Assembly: GCF_051379705.1 (NCBI RefSeq)
Contig: NZ_CP179868.1
Location: forward strand, 1,984,001 to 2,048,000
DNA from: Ekhidna sp051379705
GTDB taxonomy: Bacteria; Bacteroidota; Bacteroidia; Cytophagales; Cyclobacteriaceae
DNA length: 64,000 nucleotides
Reading direction: 5' to 3'
Position numbers and translations under genes: made by a program. Below, in pieces: positions 59,201 to 64,000 of this stretch; within the stretch, counting starts at the first letter, position 1, and each line of letters begins with the position of its first letter. The notes beneath the pieces are model-generated. The model ran no database searches. It saw only the letters and a program-made list of their open reading frames with translations, and was not told where the DNA came from.

Positions 59201-62200
59201 ATGTGATGTGAGTCCACTGAATCCGGTAAGGATCAAGCCATAGATTTCCACATCTGCTGCTTCGTTGATATTAATTCCACTTGAATTGGATCCGATTGCA
59301 GACCCATCAATGGCAACCATGTTGTTTACATCGCCAAATATCCAGCCCGGTTGACTGGTGCCATCTAAGATGGTTCCTGCGGCCGTGATGTCGGGAAGCG
59401 TTGTTGTTACACTAATAATGTGTGGGCCTCCACCTGGAATGTTGAATGTGATGGTGGTAGGTGAGTTAGCGTTAGCGAAATTAATGGCTTCTCTTAATGA
59501 TCCTGGTCCTGAGTCATTGGTATTAATTACAATATGGGGAGATAGTGATATAGTAGAGACATCAAAAAAGCTTGCGAAGCTTTGCACATTCGGAGAGCCT
59601 TCATCATCTTGAGCCACCACATACAAATCATAATCCGTTGCTGCCGATAAGCCAGTAGCATTTAATACAAAATCAGTAGTGGCTGTTGTCACAACCACAT
59701 TGCCAGCATCCACTTGTCCTGTGCCGCCAAATCCTGTTCCTGCTCGTACATCGTCAACGCTTGGTGGCGTTGATAAGTCTGGAACAATCACGTAGTAAAA
59801 TGTACCCGGCTCATTAAGTTGAACCGTAATGTCTAAATCTGTTGCAGATATATTGTCAATGAGAGGGTAGCCAACCTCGTAGAATGGAGCTAGCACATCT
59901 GCATCATAAACAGTAGATACTCCCCAAATAGGTCCGCTACTTTCTCCATCCGCAACTCCGTTGTTATTATCATTCAGTGTGCCATCATTACCCAATGATC
60001 CCTGATCTACTAAGGTTGTGCCTGATATTTCATCATAAGTATAAGAAGCAACGAGATCCGTTACAGATCCGGTGATTGTCGTAGTAATTTCGCTCTGAAG
60101 CGTGCTTTGATCTTTCGCATAAGACCAAATTCGAGTTTCATCCATGAGCATTGCCTCACCGGTGGTCACCCCGCCGACTCCTACTTCGACCTGATTCCCA
60201 TTATCTCCCAGTACAACTGACGCGTTACTGTTGAAGATGGAAGGCATAATACTAGTCGTGTTTTCACCCACTAGCTCTCCATTGACATATACACGAATAA
60301 AGGAGGAAGGTTCATAAGTTGCTGCAATGTGATACCATCGCCCAGTTTGGAAAGTATATGGACTCTGAATAGCAGAGAAATTGGTCCCCTCGGCACCAGT
60401 AGTCCCGTCGGTAGAAACCGCAAAAACTACATCGGATGTATTTGATATTTGAAGTAGATATGCACGCTGCTCTGGTCCGGCATCCGGATTCCATTTGGTT
60501 ATAAGTGGGTGTTCTTCGTCAATGGCCGAATTGAATTGAACCCAAGTTTCCAGGGTTAGCGCTCCGGTGATATCTAATGAAGCGGCATCCGGAATTTCAA
60601 CGTAATCATCAACTCCGTCAAACGAAAGTGAATTCTGAAAATCAAGAGCAACATTGCCAACAACAGACCCTTCATTCTCCGCTTGATCAACCGCATAGAT
60701 GTTGACAGTGTATGGAACTTCACCACCGAAGTTAGGATCAACTGCCATATCATATTCCCAGCTTCCATCACCATTATTGGTGGCCGGAGTTCGGGTCGTT
60801 CCACCATCGAGTGAAACTTCAATAGCGGCAAAATTATCATCGATAGTACCACCAACGTTTGTTACTCCGATTGTCTGCAGGTCTTCAGCGAAAGTGATGA
60901 CTGGTGCTGTTACATCTGCTGGCGCCAAAATCGTACCTCCTGAAGCCCAGTTACCTGTCGCTCCAGCCAGATTCATTGCTGGATCCAGTGTGCCGTTTCT
61001 AGCTGCAACAATATCAGTCAATGTCGTTCCTGCAGCTTCATTGAAATCATAATAGGCTACCAATCCATTCTGTAAACCGCTAATTTCTTCATCAAGCAAT
61101 GCTGTGATTTGTGTAGCACTTCTTGGATAATCCCAGATTCGCACTTCATCCAACAGCCCATGGTGGTTGTTCGTGCTCGATGCCACACCTTCCATTGCTC
61201 CGATTTTTACATCAAGATTATCTCCCGTGTGAATTACGTCATTTGCGCCAAGAGCACCATTAGTAGCTACTTCTACGCCATCTAAATACAGGCGCATGGT
61301 GGTGCCATCGTATGTTCCAGCTACATGATACCATGTATTGAGACTTAAGCTTATTGGGTATTGTACAACCTCCGTATCAAAGGAGCTATGTTGACCTAAA
61401 GCGATAGCTAGACCTCCACCAAGATCACCATATAATAAGGTGTAACCGTTCCTATTAAGACCTCCATCCGAAATAAGTGTTCCTTTTGAAACAAAAGTGT
61501 AAGAATTAGAACCCCCTGGAAGTGCCTGAAGATTTACCCATGCTTCCAATGTATAATTCTGGTTATTAAATACAGCATTTGAAGGAATTCTGACATAATC
61601 ATCGTCCCCATCAAAACTCAAGACTGAATTATCACCAAGGCCTACCAGGTTTGAAGTTTGAATCGTAGACATCACATTGCCTACTTCATCATAAACGGAA
61701 GTAGCGACCGGAGTAACGTCAACCACCTCATTGCCATCCGGCGTTCCGCTAATCGTTATGTCGAATTCGATTTCCGAAGGACTTAAAACATTGAGCGAGT
61801 TAATAATAACAGAGGCAACGCCCCCAACCGTATTTACATTAAAATCTCCCACATCTACCGGAGTAGTGCCATCGGCGGCTCCATAAACCCCCTCATCAAA
61901 TTCTACATAAATTCTATTTCTTGCTGAAGAAAGTGAGGTTGCCTGAATGACTGGGGGAGAAAGGTCGTAGGTAATGGTGAATGTGCTAGATGAGTTATTG
62001 AAGTTCCCCGTTAAATCTGTGGTTACTGCCGAGAAAATATCCACTAATACCAGACCTCCGCCTGAAGGGGTTATATCCGCCGTGAATTCAATATCATCTG
62101 CAGTATTTAAGTTACTCGGCGTCCCGTTATTAACTGTGATATCAGAAAGATCAAACCCTACAACTTCCTCAGTGAAGGTGATCGTAATTGGAATCGGGTT

Positions 62201-63661
62201 AGCGGCTGTAGGATCTGTTTCAGTAGATGAAATAGAAACATCTGGATTTGTAATATCCAATGGACCTGCGGGAGATAAACCGTGTATAGCTGCAATCCAA
62301 TCCGTGGCTGCATCCATACTAGTAAGGACTCCTGGGCTTCCTCCTTTTAAATCACTTACCGTACTTGTATTTGGTCCATCCGAAAAGTCAAAGTACGCAA
62401 AAAGTCCGGGCATTAGCGCATTCACTTCCTGGTCTTTGAATGCATTGATCTGTGACTCGGTTCGAGCAAAATTCCAAACCCTAACCTCATCAATTTGGCC
62501 TTGCATAAACTCTCCACCAGGAGCACCTGTATTTCCTCCGATGGTTACATTACCACCATCACCTGAAAGCACGCCTCCTGAATAACTGGCAATGCCGTCT
62601 TGAACGCCATTGATGAAAACCTTAATGTCTGTTCCATCCCAGGTACCTGCTATGTGTGTCCAAGTATTAATCGGAACATCTGTAACCCCTTGGGCATTTG
62701 TAAATCCAGCTATATCTGAGTCCACAAAAAAGGCTACTTTATTATTGTCGATTCTTAACAGGAATTGGAGTAACGAAGTATAGTTACCAATCACCGTATG
62801 AAAAGGCTTATCTGCCGTTCGATAGACCCAGGCTTCAACAGTAAGAGACGGAAGCCCAGCTAAGTTATCTCTAAGGTTCGTTCCAAAGTCAACATATTGA
62901 TCCGTAGCATCAAAATCGAGCCCATAGTTATTTTCCTGAATAGGCGCTCCAGCAACGTAGTTAATACTACCTGCCACTAATGAACCATCTTGAAAAAGGT
63001 TGACAAAGGCATCATCATCAAGGTTATTTTCAAAACGAAGGTAAACGTCCAGCCCTGCTTCATTTCCTATTAATTCTTGATTGTAATCCCCAGCAATTGC
63101 CGCTCCATCTCTGGCTATGTTCCAAATTCTAACCTCGTCGTAGTAAATGGGATCACCTTCTATTGTTCCGTCAGCTCTATTCCCAATTCTAATTTGACCA
63201 TCGTTGGTAGCTGTTCCTACGTTATAGTTGGAAGTAGTCACAGCAGTAGATACTCCATCTATAAATAATTGTCCTTCAGTACCTACTGAAGAAGGGTCAT
63301 AAACAATTGCAACGTGATGCCAGGTATCCGCTACAATTGTACCCGCCCCTGACAAGCCTTCGATCGAACTTACATCATCACCTATCCAGAAAGATATTTG
63401 TCCTGTAGGAGTAACATAGGCATCTAATGGACGGGCTGTGTTGCTATTGGTTTGATTGACAAGTGAAGTAATCTGAGTAATAGCCGTTGGAATATAAATC
63501 CATTGCTCCACGGTAAAACCACCCGTATTTAAACCGTAGGTGACATTTACTTCATTACCGGCACCTGACATGTCAAGGGCTTGATTTTGGGCATTTGCTG
63601 AAAAAGCAAGAAATAGAATTAGAGCAACTAAGGCAGTCTTTCTAAAGGTACTCGGTAGCAT
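47252..63661 (-). CDS. Giant multidomain T9SS type A cargo protein (LamG, beta-helix, BspA-like, Ig/FN3)
   Basis: A 5,469-residue secreted protein. The start at 63661 gives a signal peptide (LPSTFRKTALVALILFLAFSANAQ); an upstream ATG would add 21 residues before it. Approximate layout by residue: LamG-like 25-210, 244-427, 674-874, 1008-1214, 2914-3124, 3284-3464, 3639-3830 and 4117-4287 (each with LxFDG...DYV and DEVRIW ends); Ig-like around 464-664 and 919-1007; three beta-helix modules with SLREAI/SLRDAI entries (1374-1934, 2035-2377, 2457-2817); an unrecognised module twice (3140-3274, 3480-3632); BspA-like/DUF285 (3884-4110); MAM/anchor-like (4329-4474); FN3, an LRR-like and prealbumin-like stretches; an Arg/Lys-rich segment (~5270-5296); and a type A Por sorting domain (5384-5469: IYPNPSSEYLNI, GIYILRF). 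The domains suggest binding of glycans or other surfaces. A terminator follows it. Confidence 0.92.
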   Translation of the reverse strand: MLPSTFRKTALVALILFLAFSANAQNQALDMSGAGNEVNVTYGLNTGGFTVEQWIYIPTAITQITSLVNQTNSNTARPLDAYVTPTGQISFWIGDDVSSIEGLSGAGTIVADTWHHVAIVYDPSSVGTEGQLFIDGVSTAVTTSNYNVGTATNDGQIRIGNRADGTIEGDPIYYDEVRIWNIARDGAAIAGDYNQELIGNEAGLDVYLRFENNLDDDAFVNLFQDGSLVAGSINYVAGAPIQENNYGLDFDATDQYVDFGTNLRDNLAGLPSLTVEAWVYRTADKPFHTVIGNYTSLLQFLLRIDNNKVAFFVDSDIAGFTNAQGVTDVPINTWTHIAGTWDGTDIKVFINGVQDGIASYSGGVLSGDGGNVTIGGNTGAPGGEFMQGQIDEVRVWNFARTESQINAFKDQEVNALMPGLFAYFDFSDGPNTSTVSDLKGGSPGVLTSMDAATDWIAAIHGLSPAGPLDITNPDVSISSTETDPTAANPIPITITFTEEVVGFDLSDITVNNGTPSNLNTADDIEFTADITPSGGGLVLVDIFSAVTTDLTGNFNNSSSTFTITYDLSPPVIQATSLSSARNRIYVEFDEGVYGAADGTTPVDVGDFNVNTVGGVASVIINSLNVLSPSEIEFDITISGTPDGNEVVDVTPVATSVYDEVGNVMSTIQTSNLVGLGDNSVLSFDGDDDYVRIPSNAVFNNQNYTLEAWVNLQALPGGSNSYTFVSKGTLISDGGLNRNGYTLLYGDLGGGLAIALGQHSSFDTEVVQYPISLSLNTWYHVAGTYDGTTMRLYLDGVEVATNGALGANDVIHTGDNLDVKIGAMEGVASSTNNHHGLLDEVRIWDYPRSATQITALLDEEISGLQNGLVAYYDFNEAAGTTLTDIVAARNGTLDPAMNLAGATGNWASGGTILAPADVTAPVITFAEDLQTIGVTNVGGTIDDNFAAIEVSLDGGTTRTPATNNGDGSWEYDMAVDPNFGGEVPYTVNIYAVDQAENEGSVVGNVALDFQNSLSFDGVDDYVEIPDAASLDITGALTLETWVQFNSAIDEEHPLITKWNPDAGPEQRAYLLQISNTSDVVFAVSTDGTTGAEGTNFSAIQSPYTFQTGRWYHIAATYEPSSFIRVYVNGELVGENTTSIMPSIFNSNASVVLGDNGNQVEVGVGGVTTGEAMLMDETRIWSYAKDQSTLQSEITTTITGSVTDLVASYTYDEISGTTLVDQGSLGNDGTLNDNNNGVADGESSGPIWGVSTVYDADVLAPFYEVGYPLIDNISATDLDITVQLNEPGTFYYVIVPDLSTPPSVDDVRAGTGFGGTGQVDAGNVVVTTATTDFVLNATGLSAATDYDLYVVAQDDEGSPNVQSFASFFDVSTISLSPHIVINTNDSGPGSLREAINFANANSPTTITFNIPGGGPHIISVTTTLPDITAAGTILDGTSQPGWIFGDVNNMVAIDGSAIGSNSSGININEAADVEIYGLILTGFSGLTSHAAIELTGDGADNVFIGAPGMGNIIHGGGTSGIYITNSDSTVIRGNWIGTLNGTTPSGNNHHGISATGTVDNLTIGGNSLSGEGNIIAGAGNGKYGITVGITGTNLSITGNLIGTDSTGNVSMNNEAGGIDVGGAVTFVIGGVGPGERNIISGNNTDTNADGINIGNSPTGSILNNYIGVGENGTTPLGNGGYGILFANSASNVLVDGNIISNNGTDGLYLGNGSSMLTVANNIIGLTADGLTALGNTNDGIRITNGTNITISGNTISANGSDGIAIDGDQTNLDINTNVIGLDISGQGDMVLDGDGVTVTSDNTFGNQANGIVLNLVDGSSAGNSIVGNLISGNGVFADANTGSVGIGIYINADTRGFTIQDNVIGLEIDESTPQKNINSGIYISGLSNSTIGGTGAGESNLIGHNGDYGIEKLGTNMNGVNIHANEFDCNEKGGISFTSTPDIDAPIITLVSPTSISGTTTAEDNSNIFIYEADSCNNDQGRLLVADSLDAVSGGVWTVNGAFQPGKYYMVVVEDDETAINATLSSSEFSLPDSIPASLVTNTNDTGAGSLRDAITYANANPGTTITFNIQSAAPWVIQPASPLPLLNAVGTIIDGSTQPGFSFGVANAMVQIDGTSSGAPDGLNAQVNNIEIYGLHITDFSNGGINSGGNVDGVIIGSPGAGNILSGNTFGVNISGDWTVDSNRIGTTPDGTSSNPNSSHGVRQGGGTSTITNNLISGNVQDGIHLVSSTGGANHIITNNLIGTNALGNAPIAQGAGINLNNQNGVTIEDNVISGHVTNAIESGQLTSGHQINRNKIGTDITGTSAIANNNGLIFSNTLSSTRIGFRDNSNIIAFNTTDAINISNGNDNTWVDNEIYSNGNGIVLGGSANGSISVPTIDNVSTTDVSGTGVEGGTIHLYLGDGSGQGQTLLDSTTVSGGIWSIGGLSLGVTDEVVATVTDYSVGFGTSEFTPAASIPGEIVTNTNDTGAGSLREAITNANASPGTAITFNISGGGPWIINLATALPQITAANTVIDGTTQPGWAFGDPNAMVQINGSGIGGNANGINIDAANVEVYGLIFTGFSGNSTNGNVYLASDASDYSVIGDSGKGNIFHASGGNGIYVVDGDSAVIRGNRIGTLDGNTASAIGDHGIATTGEIDYLIVGGDFFTGEGNTISGSGASRYGMNLNGSGGGTGLSDVTIAGNRIGTTSNADAAIPNGLGGINLIGTVSAVTIGGASPSDLNVISGNSNRGIRIQAGNSIDIEGNYIGLQSDGSSALGNAGAGIQINSAAINVNIGTTVQNIISENTGEGILFDGNNSQNVALGNNIFSCNASGGIGYGSGPLTPGATIDDISLTTVNISTTAANGSTVNVYFADDGCNNDQGLALAGTGSVTGGIAAISGGFAPGSNYVALVEDANGYSEFSAPFLFVNSYPSAEGAGEALTFDGTDDFVEIPSLDVSGLNALTVEAWIKPNDIPNGPGNQYATIVGKGSYGAAGTNSVSLYLFGSDASPFSELRGRIDNGGSVEEVTFDANNLFSGEWVHVALSWNSGDPVNLYVNGELVDSSAPIFGPINSVGDNLMIGSSAQGGELLFEGEIDEVRIWDFEMPESSLREYLTQKVTNSHPAFSNLLAYYRMDDSGDALTLQDFKGIHEGTVGGGSSYVLSGAHLGDYSTYEYSYSAGSGRKLDNFRLSNLGTANLPLHIYRISGTPANNVVSGFDNIADTAYYGVFSPSQTYDVSDSIGSLTSDRRILYRADGADPAWTSISGVLGVDLQENQIYAYGQSGSGQFTTAIDQNPYPTPVDAGHAMSFDGVSDYIQGPDLTGEISNDFTFEAWVKTSATGPMNILSIGTNVTNQGIALKLRSTDQLSITPSGVNGPSSGTSNNDGQWHHVAGVYSGTDLRLYVDGVDLGSITTSLSVDYSQFRIGTNAVDASQPWNGDIDEVRIWNIALTETNIRDHMIGKLDADFDSLNHLVAYYRFDENNASSAINLAGDADGTVTGATPVISGAPQGQGSIYTYAGTPGVLNTAQFGEDINVHYQDATGGIHGYLVEGDPNQLQADGFNNLDQGKYFGVFAPGGQKVDLRMDYNNGGSYDPDRRIVYRTDATDNAAVGGWERLSGLINSDVSNDSIFAYNVQQGEVSTATLNPPSSYPTLGDTDPGSALDFDGLDDQIDLGNIASLSETDAFTIEGWFNQTTLDQTRGMFIMRTDASNQIRARTWSDGNLYVYLHNGSTFNAAFDYSSVVTANDWFHFAMVFDGSGATDADRMKVFVDGVEVTLTYNGTVPSMTPDLSAADFLISDDVDGDSDYWLGQMDEFRIWNAAISETDILGYANTTNIESHPNYSEMLAYYKFDEGTGSNVEDVFSNNDGTWNGPSGSNVTPNWVASGALADAVPDPFITTWSTSDGQITIRRNSGLTYNYDVAWTNLTNPGVAEGSLSAQTGNAVLAGLENGSTYEVVITGTFPAIQFADTGDKNKILTIEQWGSNAWESMVDAFNGCSNLTYNASDSPDLSGVTTLLRMFRNASSFNGDLSGWDFSGISNFGGIFENATSYDQNLGSWDVSGATNMNGMLDNSGLSIANYDATLTGWSAQTLQTGVGLGAAGLSYSSGAQSARDVLINAPNNWIISGDAQVITNFALDFDGTNDYVQLPNIPLNPNTDNYTVELWAKADAFTGTNNLIVQEDGTGTGRAYLFFTGQNLASNQGANTTGSTTLVTDTWYHLAVTFDGSDIRLYIDGALETQAPRVPEGTNGQFRLGISKDGTFPLDGQIDEVRIWDFAKDDIQITAQKDEKLVGNESGLIAYYRLDEGTGNTTVTDLVGGPDGTLTNMDENTDWVAGPSLSPPVGGSTFFEDFTNEPLPGTASSGPFIFESGLWDGVGVLESGDIDARGGTGNAARIESGGGNYIQTPPLDQATTFGFWYKGESTGGTYDIIASSDGGTTFDIVVGSINPDPTYQEISIDFTSNFDPTYTGPIRIEFNGGSNPLFIDDVSADVDILTADVTLSTLPVGDASINPGDTDVMIYKASATIATTEAYVEGLFLVPSGADSTDFELNGFDFYQNVGSDNFGSATLLGTSSWSPGNPIPRNAIGLLFSDTYAVGETVYYYVTADISTTANSTTFSLDLPPVDNFGFGESNKIDGGLTAGDNFTISGGPDTTPPNVSNLSPSLGTIIDGDTQFDITVTFDEAMDTGIDPTISFPVEDPTNTLTFNVGNWDDTFNFTASYNVADADELLSNIDVQVTDAQDAAGNQMGTYDAVDVFNIDTENPTITVDTYATSITSPQLTGTIDDANASIDIEVDGSNYSATNNTNGTWTLNAGAIASLADGTYDVIATATDQSGNIGTDVTLDELIVSQSVVTLPAEDVTSTSFTARWSEGLDVQTYQIDVSTLADFSTFVSGFQGTQTTATSISVSNLDFSTTYYYRVRMVNTSAQVSDNSNTTIVKTDIDAETIADSTALRQIYAAINPQGLNWETDRLRDWIGVDLDPATRTRVEIVDVRGTSAAGDMPNPFTAGAVGGLTNLLEMDASDNEITGLMDYSGTTINDLNVSSNRLEFDDLEPLVGIQTLDYSTQASIQLNESAGEPIEVRYDTDYSLSVDIGGTNNTYRWYRNDVLISSGDDFIVNNATSVILAIDYDNMGTFRVEVSSPSLVPALTIDVDPQQVLAIADMEVSVTDADGNPLTAPLNGYMLETTRTSTGFRVLETLENVNPPTFTFPDVVLGNYIIFVESDLELYIPTYFGDVFEWTEADTLFFRSDDVIAMKMVEVPAVLGPGDGDGNLDVLIEEDFGDDEGRVDARRRASKRKCGLRRKRSGGRTGQDDDEFELIAYGETDDDGEFQFGFLPQGTYRFFVEYPGIPLDESSFVQFDVGEAGVSDTDFKLQAFATEDGVEVTIEAVLGVILEYFKDLEIYPNPSSEYLNIRYRHLKSNDVVAQLVDLAGNTMWSEDLRNGFDGQLRIDVADFEEGIYILRFYDRESPQDNVVSFRVIVKD

Positions 63662-63725
63662 GTTGTTGACTTTAGGTGGTAGTATAAAATCTGGCGGACA
63701 ATTTAGTCTGTTTAAAAATGGCATA

Positions 63726-63747
63726 AAATACCCAAAATGAGGTATTT
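63726..63747. other. Inverted repeat upstream of the giant cargo gene
   Basis: AAATACC (63726-63732) and GGTATTT (63741-63747) are exact inverted arms around an 8-base loop, 65 bases before the giant gene's ATG at 63661. It could be a regulator site or a leader hairpin; no promoter consensus stands out nearby. The rest of the 285-base divergent gap (63662-63946) shows no gene or RNA I can support. Confidence 0.35.
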
Positions 63748-63946
63748 AAACATTTTTCCTAATACTAAAATAAAGCGTCTTGCCCCATTTATATTTTAAC
63801 AAATTGTTATTTCGATTAACTATTATCACCGCTCCATGAATGACATCCATTTAGGTATTGAGATGCATTATCTTTAACTTCTGAAAGGTGAGCCCATTTT
63901 CGAAAGTCCAAAAGGCTTGCTTTCTTAGTACTAAAATCACTACCAC

Positions 63947-64000
63947 ATGAAATTTCTTCAAACAGCTTTACTCTTAGCAATTTGTACTTCTGGTTTCTCT
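63947..64000 (+). CDS. Start of an exported protein (3' partial)
   Basis: An ATG at 63947 opens 18 codons to the window edge, encoding MKFLQTALLLAICTSGFS, a clear start of a signal peptide. The mature protein lies outside the window, so no function can be given. It is transcribed divergently from the giant T9SS cargo gene. Confidence 0.6.
   Translation, partial: MKFLQTALLLAICTSGFS

Noticed and set aside
61974..62585. Long plus-strand reading frame opposite the giant cargo gene
   Set aside because: It mirrors the Ser/Thr/Gly-rich coding strand of the LamG and Ig regions, lacks promoter or start context and resembles no family; other such frames between 49515 and 63268 are rejected for the same reason.

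Overview
The window reads as chromosomal DNA of a Bacteroidota, most likely a marine or gliding Cytophagales-type bacterium. The evidence is a type IX secretion (T9SS) signature: a PorP/SprF-family protein, a PorE-like TPR/beta-propeller/OmpA protein, one type B (CHU_C) and one type A (Por) C-terminal sorting domain. Bacteroidota-typical housekeeping genes (archaeal-type GlmM, recJ-lptB-GH3, DUF5723) and a few TAnnTTTG promoter elements agree with this. There are no tRNA or rRNA genes, insertion sequences, CRISPR arrays or phage structural genes, and no gene-free stretch longer than 300 bases.

Region 1 (1-16040) is the accessory, surface-oriented part. A giant fibre gene runs in from outside the window. 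It holds 53 complete 36-residue repeats and ends in an S74 (endosialidase-type) self-cleaving chaperone domain. It overlaps by ATGA a CHU_C-domain protein, which overlaps by ATGA a PorP/SprF protein, so the three look translationally coupled. Converging on them with overlapping stop codons (CTAG) is a two-gene minus-strand unit: an exported TPR-CHAT caspase-like protease, then a PorE-like OmpA/LysM protein with an unrecognised helical repeat. This is the best candidate here for an undescribed system: a T9SS-linked fibre display locus next to an envelope anchor and a caspase-like protease.

Region 2 (16161-42736) is compact housekeeping: cysS, mazG, glmM, a cysteine desulfurase with a DoxX protein, hemH, a VTT membrane protein, recJ-lptB-GH3, a SulP anion transporter preceded by a small secreted protein, rluD, an ACC-deaminase-like PLP enzyme, a lipoprotein with a DUF5723 protein, radA, glyA-tatC-rpiB, a polytopic membrane protein, and rbfA with a LolE-type permease.

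Region 3 (42817-64000) has a SNF2-family helicase, an exported double-domain aspartic protease with PDZ, and a 5,469-residue minus-strand T9SS cargo protein. That protein has eight LamG-like domains, three beta-helix modules, a BspA-like region, several Ig/FN3-like domains and a type A sorting signal, and is followed by a clear intrinsic terminator. The start of one more exported protein lies at the right edge.
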